64,000 nt of DNA from Christensenellaceae bacterium. GTDB lineage: Bacteria > Bacillota > Clostridia > Christensenellales > Aristaeellaceae. A program made the position numbers and the translations under genes. Positions 25,510 to 33,257 of this stretch are shown piece after piece. Location of the stretch: positions 23,507-87,506 of the forward strand of contig JAHHSO010000006.1 of assembly GCA_020025205.1 (NCBI GenBank), in the 5' to 3' direction. Below the pieces are notes generated by a model. The model saw nothing but the letters and a program-made list of their open reading frames with translations. It was not told the origin of the DNA and did not search any database. Within the stretch, counting starts at the first letter, position 1, and every line of letters starts with the position of its first letter.

Positions 25510-26217
25510 ATGCTTAAACGAATCTGCACAGTACTCTTTGTGCTGCTGCTTTCGGCATCCTGCGCGCTGTCGGCAGAAGGCGACCCGCTTTTGAGTGTGG
25601 ATGATCTGCTCACGCTGGAGGACAGCTATCAGGCATTCCTCTGTGAGCTGGAAGAGCTGGCTGTCAGCCGCGGCCTGATCACTGAGGAGGAGCGCGGCGC
25701 GTGGCATGACGCGCAGATGGGCGATTTCTTTCAGAATGGCGGCTATGGTTCCATTCTCATCAACTATACCCCCGGCGTTCTGGCGTATACCCGTGAGGAA
25801 GAGACACTCGTTGAGCTGAATGCGCCGGTAGGCGGCTGTACGATGGAGCTTTTGACGATGCGACGCTATACGCCGCAGGACAGTTCCTTGTCCGGATTGA
25901 TGCTTACGCCGTCGGTGACGGATGCCTCCGGTGCGCCTATGGATATACATTGTGAACTGCGCGCGACAAGCGGCGTATTCCTCAAATGGGATGCGCTTCT
26001 GGGGACGTATATCAATGTCGGAGCGTCAGCGCAGAGCGATGGCGAAACGGTCGTTTGGAGCGATCAGACGCCTGCGCCGGAAGCCCGCGGCCCGGTGATC
26101 ACGTTCACTGTGAAACAGGGCGAACAGGTGCTGGGCGAAGCGGTGCTCAGGCTGAATGTGGACGGAACGGGCTATTGCGTGGAAGACGGCGCATTGACGG
26201 CCAAACAGGATTCATAA
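25510..26217 (+). CDS. Secreted protein of unknown function
   Basis: A 235-residue protein with a signal peptide (hydrophobic residues 6-20, cleavage after ALSAE). The mature part is acidic and beta-rich, with a helical start (LLTLEDSYQAFLCELEELA) and sections such as PVITFTVKQGEQVLGEAVLR that look like an immunoglobulin-like strand pattern. I do not recognise the family. It follows the second NAGPA gene by 17 bases with AAGGGGGAG before the ATG, so it is probably the third gene of a cell-envelope operon. Confidence 0.6.
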   Translation: MLKRICTVLFVLLLSASCALSAEGDPLLSVDDLLTLEDSYQAFLCELEELAVSRGLITEEERGAWHDAQMGDFFQNGGYGSILINYTPGVLAYTREEETLVELNAPVGGCTMELLTMRRYTPQDSSLSGLMLTPSVTDASGAPMDIHCELRATSGVFLKWDALLGTYINVGASAQSDGETVVWSDQTPAPEARGPVITFTVKQGEQVLGEAVLRLNVDGTGYCVEDGALTAKQDS

Positions 26218-26416
26218 AAATCAATGTGTCTGGTGCAGATTGCAGAAAAAGAAAGTCTTTTATATCCTGCAGGAAAGGATTTTCCTGAAAAGCTTTGGCA
26301 GTGTTTTCCCATGCGCCATGATCCCGAACAGGATGCCCGTAATGAGGGGGAAGAGCGCAAGATTGTTTTTGATGGCAGAATTAAAGCAGTCAATTCAGAA
26401 GTGGGAGGATAAAAGA

Positions 26417-26626
26417 ATGAAAAAATACGAATACAAATTTGTAGAGGTTAAGGCAAAAAGGGGATTAAAAGACAAGTGCGGAGATACGTTTGAGGAATGC
26501 AAACAAATTATAATTGCTGAAGCCCAAAATGACTGGAGATTGAAACAGGTAGTCGTACCTTTTAATGAAAAAATGGGTGTGAACAGTGCTACCGGATACC
26601 AGATTATTTTCGAAAAGGAAATTTAA
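26417..26626 (+). CDS. DUF4177 family small protein
   Basis: A 69-residue protein resembling DUF4177: it begins MKKYEYKFVEV, continues with ECKQIIIAEAQNDWRLKQVV and ends in a beta strand (GYQIIFEKEI). No function is known for this family. GGGAGG at 26403-26408 gives 8-base spacing to the ATG; the frame stays open for about 180 bases upstream but without a start signal of similar quality. It is markedly AT-rich compared with its neighbours, which suggests recent acquisition or decay of the surrounding region. Confidence 0.7.
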   Translation: MKKYEYKFVEVKAKRGLKDKCGDTFEECKQIIIAEAQNDWRLKQVVVPFNEKMGVNSATGYQIIFEKEI

Positions 26627-26656
26627 ACAAAGTCAATGTATCAGGTGATTGAAAGC

Positions 26657-26698
26657 AAAAAAGAAGTGTATCAAGAAAGCAGATACACTTCTTTTTTT
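26657..26698 (+). terminator. Intrinsic terminator after the DUF4177 gene
   Basis: A 16-bp stem AAAAAAGAAGTGTATC / GATACACTTCTTTTTT with a 9-base loop and a T-run. Confidence 0.88.
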
Positions 26699-26821
26699 AT
26701 GATTGTAGAAGGACTTTCCTATCTGGCGTTCGCAAGTGGAAAGCCCTTTTTTACTTGTCCGCCTTTGATGGTCATGCTGGATGATGGCCGACAACTCAGC
26801 CGTAATGACACACCATTTTAA

Positions 26822-28492
26822 TTAGAACAGTCCTGTGATCTTTCCGTCATCGGTGACGTCAATATTCACGGCGGCGGGCACTTTGGGCAGACCCGGCATC
26901 GTCATGATGTCGCCGGAGAGCGCCACAACGAAGCCGGCACCTGCGCTCACGCGCACCTGACGAATGTTCAGAACGAAGTTTTCCGGCGCACCCAGCTTCT
27001 TGGGATCATCGGAGAAGGAATATTGTGTCTTGGCGATGCACACCGGCATATTGCCGCATCCCTCCTCGGTGAGCTTGGCGAGCATCTTCTTGGCTGCCGG
27101 GGCAAAGGAGACGTCTTTTGCACCATAGATGCGCGTGGCAACGGCGCGAATCTTATCTTCAAGCGGCATCTCATCGGGGTAAGTGAAGCGGAACTGTGCA
27201 GGATCGGCCTTATTTACTTCAGCGATGACCATCTTTGCCAGTTCACGGCCGCCTTCTCCGCCCTTGGCCCAGACTTCGCAGAGGGCAACCTGCGTATTCA
27301 ATTCAGCAGCGGCTTCTTTCACCAGCGCAATCTCTGCTTCCGTGTCGGAGACAAAACGGTTCAGCGCGACAATCGGGGTCAGCCCCCAGACCTCGCGGAT
27401 GTTTCTGAGGTGGCGGCGCAGGTTGGACAGACCCTTCTTCAGCGCCTCCAGATTTTCTGTGCCAAGGTCAGCTTTGGCGACGCCGCCGTGACTCTTGAGC
27501 GCGCGGACAGTTGCCACCAGCACGACAACGCTGGGCGCCAGGCCGGACATGCGGCACTTGATGTCCACGAATTTCTCCGCGCCCAGGTCTGCACCGAATC
27601 CGGCTTCTGTGACCACGATATCGGCAAGACGGAGCGCCGTTTTTGTTGCGACAACGGAGTTGCAGCCGTGCGCAATGTTGGCGAACGGTCCGCCGTGAAC
27701 AAAGGCGGGCGTGCCAATCAGCGTCTGCACGAGATTCGGGCGGATGGCATCCTTGAGCAGCGCACAGGCCGCGCCCTGCGCGTGAATGTCGCCAACGGTG
27801 ACAGGCTTGTCTTCATAGGTGCGGGCAACAACGATTCGGGAAAGACGGGCCTTGAGGTCGGAGATGGAGTCTGCCAGGCACAGCGTTGCCATGATTTCGC
27901 TGGCCGTTGTGATGTCAAATCCATCTTCACGCGGGGTGCCGTTGACACGCCCGCCCAGGCCATCGAGCACATTGCGGAGCTGGCGGTCGTTCATATCCAT
28001 GCAGCGCTTCCAGGTCACGCGGCGCGGATCAATGCACAGCGGATTGCCCTGCTGAATGGAGTTGTCCAGCATGGCGGCAATCAGGTTGTTGGCTGCGGTA
28101 ATGGCATGCATATCGCCGGTAAAGTGGAGGTTGATGTCCTCCATGGGGACAACCTGGGCGTATCCGCCGCCGGCCGCGCCGCCCTTTATGCCGAAGACTG
28201 GGCCGAGGGAGGGTTCTCTCAGCGCGAGGCAGACGTTCTGCCCCTCCAGATGGAGCGCATCTGCCAGACCGATGGACACCGTGGTCTTGCCTTCTCCGGC
28301 GGGCGTCGGATTGATGGCTGTAACCAGCACCAGCTTGCCCTTCTGCGGCTGCTTCCTGATCTGGTAATCATTCACTTTTGCCTTGTAGCGTCCGTACTGC
28401 TCCAGAAGTTCTGAGGGCACGCCTGCTGATGCGGCGACCTCTTCGATGGGCTTCATCTTGCAGGACTGGGCAATTTCAATGTCTGAAAGCAT
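26822..28492 (-). CDS. fhs: Formate-tetrahydrofolate ligase
   Basis: A 556-residue cytosolic enzyme that makes 10-formyl-tetrahydrofolate from formate, ATP and THF, used in purine synthesis, one-carbon flow and the Wood-Ljungdahl methyl branch. The ATP-binding loop TPAGEGKTTVSIGLAD lies near residue 63, REPSLGPVFGIKGGAAGGG follows, and KFVDIKCRMSG and the C-terminal GDIMTMPGLPK are family-typical. The ATG at 28492 is chosen because AAAGGAGG lies 9 bases upstream; an ATG touching that site is too close. A promoter at 28633-28661 implies a leader of about 130 bases containing GCCC-6-GGGC; I could not match it to a known riboswitch. Confidence 0.96.
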   Translation of the reverse strand: MLSDIEIAQSCKMKPIEEVAASAGVPSELLEQYGRYKAKVNDYQIRKQPQKGKLVLVTAINPTPAGEGKTTVSIGLADALHLEGQNVCLALREPSLGPVFGIKGGAAGGGYAQVVPMEDINLHFTGDMHAITAANNLIAAMLDNSIQQGNPLCIDPRRVTWKRCMDMNDRQLRNVLDGLGGRVNGTPREDGFDITTASEIMATLCLADSISDLKARLSRIVVARTYEDKPVTVGDIHAQGAACALLKDAIRPNLVQTLIGTPAFVHGGPFANIAHGCNSVVATKTALRLADIVVTEAGFGADLGAEKFVDIKCRMSGLAPSVVVLVATVRALKSHGGVAKADLGTENLEALKKGLSNLRRHLRNIREVWGLTPIVALNRFVSDTEAEIALVKEAAAELNTQVALCEVWAKGGEGGRELAKMVIAEVNKADPAQFRFTYPDEMPLEDKIRAVATRIYGAKDVSFAPAAKKMLAKLTEEGCGNMPVCIAKTQYSFSDDPKKLGAPENFVLNIRQVRVSAGAGFVVALSGDIMTMPGLPKVPAAVNIDVTDDGKITGLF

Positions 28493-28632
28493 GAACAGCA
28501 TCCTCCTTTTACGATCGACTCTCATTTGTTTTTGAATATTGTTCGGATTTTGTACCGCCCATTTAGGGGCAGATGTCTGATTTGGCGCAATAAAAAGCCT
28601 TTTGCAGCCTGTTTCAGTGCATCACTGTCTTT

Positions 28633-28661
28633 ATTATAGAGCAAAATCAGTCTTGATGCAA
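28633..28661 (-). promoter_or_regulatory. Promoter of fhs
   Basis: Reverse strand TTGCAT (28661-28656), 17-base spacer, TATAAT (28638-28633). Confidence 0.75.
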
Positions 28662-28760
28662 TCTATTCCGAACGTTCATTGGGCTGATTTTTAGCATGTT
28701 TTATTCTTTTTCAGCTTATACTGAAAGATGAAAGAATTTTGTGCCTAAAAGGAGGCCGAC

Positions 28761-29822
28761 ATGTTCAATTTTTCTCCCGGGCCGTCCATGCTTCCGCCCG
28801 CCGTGCTGCAAACCATCCGGCATGAGCTGCTGTCCTTTCGCGGCTCCGGCCTTTCTATTTTGGAAATGAGCCACCGCTCCGACTCTTTTTCTGAAATGCT
28901 TGAAGAAGCGCAGGCTGATCTTCGCACGCTGATGGATATTCCGTCGCAATACCTGATTTTCTTCATGCAGGGCGGCGCAACGGCGCAGTTTTCCGCCATT
29001 CCAATGAATCTGAATCCCCCGGCTGACTATATCGACTCCGGGCTGTTTGCCCATCTGGCCTTCACAGAAGCACAGAAATATGGCCGCGTTGTCTGCGCGG
29101 GTTCCTCGCGTGCAGCCCGCTATACCCATATTCCAGAGTATACACTTTCGCCGGATGCGCGCTATGTCCACGCCACGCTGAACAACACCGTATATGGCAC
29201 ACGATTTTCCCGCCTGCCAGAAACAGGCAGCGTGCCGCTTGTAGCAGATCTGTCTTCCTGCATCCTGTCCGAACCGTTTGATGTGAGCCGCTTCGGCGTG
29301 ATTTACGCCGGCGCACAGAAAAACGCAGGCATTGCCGGAGTGACGATTACCATTGTCCGAAAGGATCTTTTGGGCCATGCGCTGCCCATCACGCCCAGCG
29401 TACTTGACTACACCCGGCTATATGAAGCGGGCGGGCTGCTGCATACGCCTAACTGCTTCGGCGTGTATGTCTGCTCCCTGATTTTCAAGTGGCTTCTCGC
29501 TCAAGGCGGCATTCCCGCCATGGATGCACTCAGCAGGGAAAGATCAGGCCTTGTTTATGAAGCACTTGACGACAATCCGCTGTTCAAAACCCATGCAGAC
29601 AAGAGGGACAGAAGCCGTGTCAACATCGTTTTCACGACTGGCTCACCGGCACTGGACGAACAATTCATACAGGAAGCACAGCGGCGGGGGCTTGTTGGCC
29701 TTCGCGGACACCGCGTTTTGGGCGGCATGCGTGCCAGCCTATACAATGCCATGCCGCTGGACGGTGCTAAAGCACTGGCTGAATGCATCCGTTCATTCAA
29801 AGGAGACGCTGCAATCGAATAA
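28761..29822 (+). CDS. serC: Phosphoserine aminotransferase
   Basis: A 353-residue PLP enzyme that converts 3-phosphohydroxypyruvate and glutamate to phosphoserine in serine biosynthesis (and acts in pyridoxal synthesis in some bacteria). It opens with FNFSPGPSMLPPAVL, the phosphate-binding start of SerC. The PLP lysine lies in YAGAQKNAGIAG. EMSHRSDSF, FMQGGATAQFSAIP and the C-terminal GHRVLGGMRASLYNAM are family-typical. AAAGGAGG precedes the ATG. serA and serB are not in the window. It is transcribed convergently to dnaA, with terminators for both directions between them. Confidence 0.95.
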   Translation: MFNFSPGPSMLPPAVLQTIRHELLSFRGSGLSILEMSHRSDSFSEMLEEAQADLRTLMDIPSQYLIFFMQGGATAQFSAIPMNLNPPADYIDSGLFAHLAFTEAQKYGRVVCAGSSRAARYTHIPEYTLSPDARYVHATLNNTVYGTRFSRLPETGSVPLVADLSSCILSEPFDVSRFGVIYAGAQKNAGIAGVTITIVRKDLLGHALPITPSVLDYTRLYEAGGLLHTPNCFGVYVCSLIFKWLLAQGGIPAMDALSRERSGLVYEALDDNPLFKTHADKRDRSRVNIVFTTGSPALDEQFIQEAQRRGLVGLRGHRVLGGMRASLYNAMPLDGAKALAECIRSFKGDAAIE

Positions 29823-29825
29823 AAC

Positions 29826-29870
29826 AGATGCATCCTGCTTTCTCAATCAACAGGATGCATCTTTCTGCCT
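29826..29870 (+). terminator. Intrinsic terminator of serC
   Basis: AGATGCATCCTG / CAGGATGCATCT, a perfect 12-bp stem with a 13-base loop, followed by TTCTGCCTTTT. Confidence 0.8.
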
Positions 29871-29916
29871 TTTGTGCACTTGATCTTTTTCAGTGCTTTC
29901 TCCACTGCATCGATAT

Positions 29917-29967
29917 AAAAAACGCTCCTTCCCAATGTCCAAGGCAAAGGATCGGGAAAGAGCATTT
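29917..29967 (-). terminator. Probable terminator of dnaA
   Basis: GCTC-TTCCC / GGGAA-GAGC pair with one mismatch across a 20-base loop; the reverse strand ends in GTTTTTT. It starts 5 bases past the dnaA stop. Confidence 0.65.
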
Positions 29968-29971
29968 TAAT

Positions 29972-31297
29972 TTACTTTTCAGAGATGATCTTCTTCAGAT
30001 CGGCGATGGCGCCTTTCATTTCTTCGGTGTTAGCAAGCATCTGAGTGATCTTATCGCAGGAGTTGATGATCGTGGAGTGATCGCGGCCGAAAGCATCTCC
30101 GATGCGCGGCAGGCTCAGACCGGTCATTTCACGCGTCAGGTATACGGCGACATGGCGCGCCAGGGCGATTTCCTTTTTGCGCGAACCGCCGCGGAGAGCG
30201 TCTACACTCAGGTTGTAATATTCTGCCACGCATTCGATGATGAGATCAGGCGTGATGCGCTTGGGATCGCGGACAACTGCAAGGTCATGCAGCGCGTGGG
30301 TAATCACTTCTTCGTTGATTTCGCAGTGATTGAGTTTGGCATATGCATTCACGCGGGTCAGAGAACCTTCCAGCTCACGGATGTTGCTTTCCACGCGTGC
30401 AGCGATGGACTCGAGCATCTCGTCGCTGACTTCGATGCCTTCGTTTTCTGCTTTCTTGCGCAGAATTGCAATTCTTGTATCGATGTCCGGCTTCTGGATG
30501 TCGGCAATCAGGCCCCACTCAAAGCGGGAGCGCAGGCGTTCTTCCAGGCGCGCAATTTCGCGCGGCGGCTTATCAGACGAAATGATAATCTGCTTGCCTG
30601 CACTGTGCAGGGCGTTGAACGTGTGGAAAAATTCCTCCTGCGTGGAGTCGCGGCCTGCAATGAACTGAATATCGTCCAGCATCAGCACGTCAACATTTCG
30701 GAAGCGGTTTCTGAACTCGACATTCTTATTGTTCTTGATGGCGGAAACCAGCTCGTTTGTGAACATTTCGCTGGGCAGATACAGCATCCGCATGTTGGGA
30801 AAGTGCTCCTGAATGAAGTGGCCTATGGCATGCATCAGGTGCGTTTTGCCCAAACCTACTCCTCCGTAGAGAAAGAGGGGGTTGTAGGCAATGCCCGGCT
30901 GCTCTGCAACAGCGAGAGCCGCCGCATGGGCAAAGCGGTTGGAATTGCCGACAACGAATGTGTCGAATGTTGACTTGGGGTTGAACATGTTGATGCCCTG
31001 CATGGCGGGCGCATCTTCCTTGCGCTGACGCTCCTGCCAGTCAATGCGCTCCTTGACGCTCATCAGCTCGATGGTCATTTCGTGGCCGGCAACCTGACTG
31101 ACGGCCTCCGTCATCATGGACAGGTAGCGTGCACGAATGGTCTTTTCGTTAAAATCACTGATGACTTCCAGAGCAAGCTTGTCGTCCGTCACATAGACCG
31201 GCTTCAACGGCTGATCAATCCAGGTGCTGTAAGAGACATTAGCCAGTTCTTCTCTGAGCAGCGCCTTTGCTTTATCCCAAATCTCGACATGATCCAT
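29972..31297 (-). CDS. dnaA: Replication initiator DnaA
   Basis: A 441-residue AAA+ protein that melts the origin. Domain I occupies about residues 1-80, a short linker follows, then the AAA+ core with Walker A LYGGVGLGKTHLMHA, Walker B LMLDDIQFIAG and sensor LRSRFEWGL, and the C-terminal DNA-binding domain with GDAFGRDHSTIINSCDKI. The frame opens at 31339, but GGAGG at 31309-31305 selects the ATG 31297. The adjoining 31298-31782 is a DnaA-box-rich origin. dnaN does not follow; serC on the opposite strand does, so the usual dnaA-dnaN order is broken. Confidence 0.97.
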   Translation of the reverse strand: MDHVEIWDKAKALLREELANVSYSTWIDQPLKPVYVTDDKLALEVISDFNEKTIRARYLSMMTEAVSQVAGHEMTIELMSVKERIDWQERQRKEDAPAMQGINMFNPKSTFDTFVVGNSNRFAHAAALAVAEQPGIAYNPLFLYGGVGLGKTHLMHAIGHFIQEHFPNMRMLYLPSEMFTNELVSAIKNNKNVEFRNRFRNVDVLMLDDIQFIAGRDSTQEEFFHTFNALHSAGKQIIISSDKPPREIARLEERLRSRFEWGLIADIQKPDIDTRIAILRKKAENEGIEVSDEMLESIAARVESNIRELEGSLTRVNAYAKLNHCEINEEVITHALHDLAVVRDPKRITPDLIIECVAEYYNLSVDALRGGSRKKEIALARHVAVYLTREMTGLSLPRIGDAFGRDHSTIINSCDKITQMLANTEEMKGAIADLKKIISEK

Positions 31298-31782
31298 TGT
31301 AGAACCTCCGTATCCTTCGCGGTTTTCCGCGTTTTCCACACTCTATACACTTATCCCTGTGGATAAGTTGTGGATTTCCACACTGCTGTCCACAGATTGT
31401 GGAAAGGTTACCCTAACTTGTGGATAACTTTTTTGAACAGCTGTTCTATCATATCAAAAAAAAGCCCTGTTTTCAAGACTTTTTTGGGTTTCTTTTTCAG
31501 AAAGAAAAGTGCATTTTATCCACAGCTGTCCTGCTTATATGAACAAAGTTATCCACAATATCCTGTGGTTGTCAAGCCAAGCTATACACAATTATACACT
31601 TTTTTCGGTTCAAATCCGTCATTTTTTTTGAGAAAAATGACAATTAGGAAAAAAGAATTTCAGACGGATTTTGTTCTTTTTTCTCCTTTTTCTTTCTTTT
31701 TGTTTATTTTTTGCTTAACAGGGAAAATAATCTGTCCCCCGGCGGAAACTGCGTAAAGTTATCCCCATGCTGTGGACAAAGT
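31298..31782. other. Chromosomal replication origin region (oriC)
   Basis: This 485-base gap upstream of dnaA contains four perfect DnaA boxes (TTATCCACA): 31358-31366 and 31419-31427 on the reverse strand, 31518-31526 and 31551-31559 on the forward strand. Near-matches are TTATCCCCA at 31759-31767 and TTGTCCACA (reverse) at 31771-31779, with weaker ones at 31387-31406. Between the outer groups lies a very AT-rich, T-tract-rich stretch (about 31560-31735) suited to unwinding. Open frames across it are of low-complexity composition and are not counted as genes. The dnaA promoter is probably within 31310-31350. Confidence 0.88.
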
Positions 31783-32517
31783 TTACAGATAGCCGCCGTC
31801 CACACCCAGCACCTGACCTGTCACAAACGCGGCTGCATCGGACAAAAGAAACAGGCAGGCCTGTGCCACATCTTCCGGCGTTCCCAGCCGGCCAAGCGGC
31901 GTTTCATCTGCAAGAGCCTGTTTTGTCTCCGGAGAATGTTCATCCATCATGGGCGTGTCGATAACGCCGGGCGCAATGCAGTTAACCCGAACGCCGCTGG
32001 GCCCCAGTTCCTTGGCCAGCGCGCGGGAAAACCCGATCAGCGCCGCCTTGCTTGCGGAATAGGCTACTTCGCACGATGCGCCTACGCGCCCCCACATGCT
32101 GGAGAGCGTCACGATGCTGCCTGAACGGCGAGAGACCATGCCGGGCGCCAGAGCGCGGCAGAGATAAAAGGCTCCGGATACATTTGTGTCCATCACGCGG
32201 TGCCATTCCTCGTCCGTCATGTCGCACAAAAGCCCCGTGTGGGATACACCCGCGCAAAGCACAAGCGCGTCTACATGATGATAGATGCTTAAAAGCGTCC
32301 TGCACATTTCATTTGCGGCCTGTGCATCAGCCAGATCGCTCGCCAGGGCATGAACATCCAGCCCTTTGGCACAGAGTTCCTGCGAAAGCGCTTCAACGCG
32401 CTGCTTGCCGCGGCAGGCGTGAGCCAGCACGGTATACCCCTGTTCAGCCAGCAGCCGCGCACAGGCACTGCCGATGCCGCCGGATGCACCTGTGACGAGC
32501 GCAACTTTTCTTCCCAT
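31783..32517 (-). CDS. Short-chain dehydrogenase/reductase, FabG-like
   Basis: A 244-residue NAD(P)-dependent oxidoreductase. TGASGGIG is the cofactor-binding motif, NVSGAFYL and the catalytic Ser (TLSSMWG) with YSASK follow, and the C-terminal GQVLGVDGGYL is characteristic of the classical SDR family with FabG-like spacing. It may be a 3-oxoacyl-ACP reductase or a related dehydrogenase, but no fatty-acid genes are adjacent. Its 3' end meets the origin region. AAGGAGAACAAT precedes the ATG. Confidence 0.87.
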   Translation of the reverse strand: MGRKVALVTGASGGIGSACARLLAEQGYTVLAHACRGKQRVEALSQELCAKGLDVHALASDLADAQAANEMCRTLLSIYHHVDALVLCAGVSHTGLLCDMTDEEWHRVMDTNVSGAFYLCRALAPGMVSRRSGSIVTLSSMWGRVGASCEVAYSASKAALIGFSRALAKELGPSGVRVNCIAPGVIDTPMMDEHSPETKQALADETPLGRLGTPEDVAQACLFLLSDAAAFVTGQVLGVDGGYL

Positions 32518-32675
32518 ATTGTTCTCCTTGACTTGACGGATTGTCCGTCAGCAGTTATCATCAATCTAAGCTGTACATCAGCTTGACAATGGAGATTGAC
32601 GCACTGGGAGAAGGTTTCCCGGTGCGGATTAAAGACTTCCTCAATCATTATACAGAAAAAACAGGGGGATGCAAG

Positions 32676-33026
32676 ATGGCCTATCAGATTTACTGCGGAA
32701 AGGGTTTTGAAACGCAGAAAGCCGAACGCTTTTTTAAGGAGCGCCGAATTCCTTATCAGCGCGTGGATGTGATCAAATATGGCATTGGAAAGCGCGAGCT
32801 GGAGAGTGTGGCATCGGCAGTGGGTTTGGATGCCCTGTGCGATAAAGAGAGCAAGGCTTACCGCGAAAGCGTTATCTGTTATACCCAGAACCGGGAAACA
32901 ATTCTTGCCGGGCTGCTGGAAAAGCCTGCGCTTTTGAAGCTGCCCATCGTCCGCTGCGGGAAAAAGGCCAGCGTCGGCTTCTGCCCTGACGTTTGGACGC
33001 AATGGCTGGAGGCCGGCGTGAAATAA
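32676..33026 (+). CDS. ArsC/Spx-fold (arsenate reductase family) protein
   Basis: A 116-residue thioredoxin-fold protein of the ArsC family. It begins MAYQIYCGKGFETQKAERFF, where one cysteine sits at the ArsC nucleophile region and TQKA matches the family's TxKA pattern; KLPIVRCGKKASVGFCPDVW is the C-terminal block. Further cysteines are present. Clostridial genomes carry such ArsC-like proteins of uncertain role, and no ars operon is near, so arsenate reduction is not assumed. GGGGGA precedes the ATG 32676; the open frame starting at 32541 has no signal. Confidence 0.78.
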   Translation: MAYQIYCGKGFETQKAERFFKERRIPYQRVDVIKYGIGKRELESVASAVGLDALCDKESKAYRESVICYTQNRETILAGLLEKPALLKLPIVRCGKKASVGFCPDVWTQWLEAGVK

Positions 33027-33038
33027 CGAAAATCAGTA

Positions 33039-33080
33039 AAACGAGCCGTTTTTAAATTGACAATCCGGCTCGTTTATTTT
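33039..33080 (+). terminator. Intrinsic terminator after the ArsC-like gene
   Basis: AAACGAGCCG / CGGCTCGTTT, a 10-bp stem with a 17-base loop, followed by ATTTT. The loop contains the -35 of the next promoter. Confidence 0.75.
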
Positions 33081-33085
33081 ATACT
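33057..33085 (+). promoter_or_regulatory. Promoter of the ROK kinase gene, nested in a terminator
   Basis: TTGACA (33057-33062), 17-base spacer, TATACT (33080-33085). The promoter overlaps the terminator hairpin of the preceding gene. A leader of about 165 bases follows before the ATG at 33258. Confidence 0.78.
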
Positions 33086-33257
33086 GGATATAAAGACATT
33101 CTGCACAAAGCCCATCATAATTTATAGGGAGGTATGCACCACAGCTTTCGTTGGAGCCTTGATAGACACTGCCGCACCATCATTTATGCGACCGTGTGCG
33201 GCATTCCCTTTGCTGCACGCCGTCAGGCTGCAGTCACAAACATGTAAGGAGCTGCCC

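Noticed and set aside
26636..26821. 61-codon frame after the DUF4177 gene
   Set aside because: Its first third is the terminator hairpin of the preceding gene.
27023..28414. 463-codon forward frame opposite fhs
   Set aside because: Antisense to formate-tetrahydrofolate ligase, which has complete motifs.
31370..31756. Forward open frame across the origin
   Set aside because: Composition is T-tract driven (many Phe and Ser) and it covers DnaA boxes; no ribosome site.
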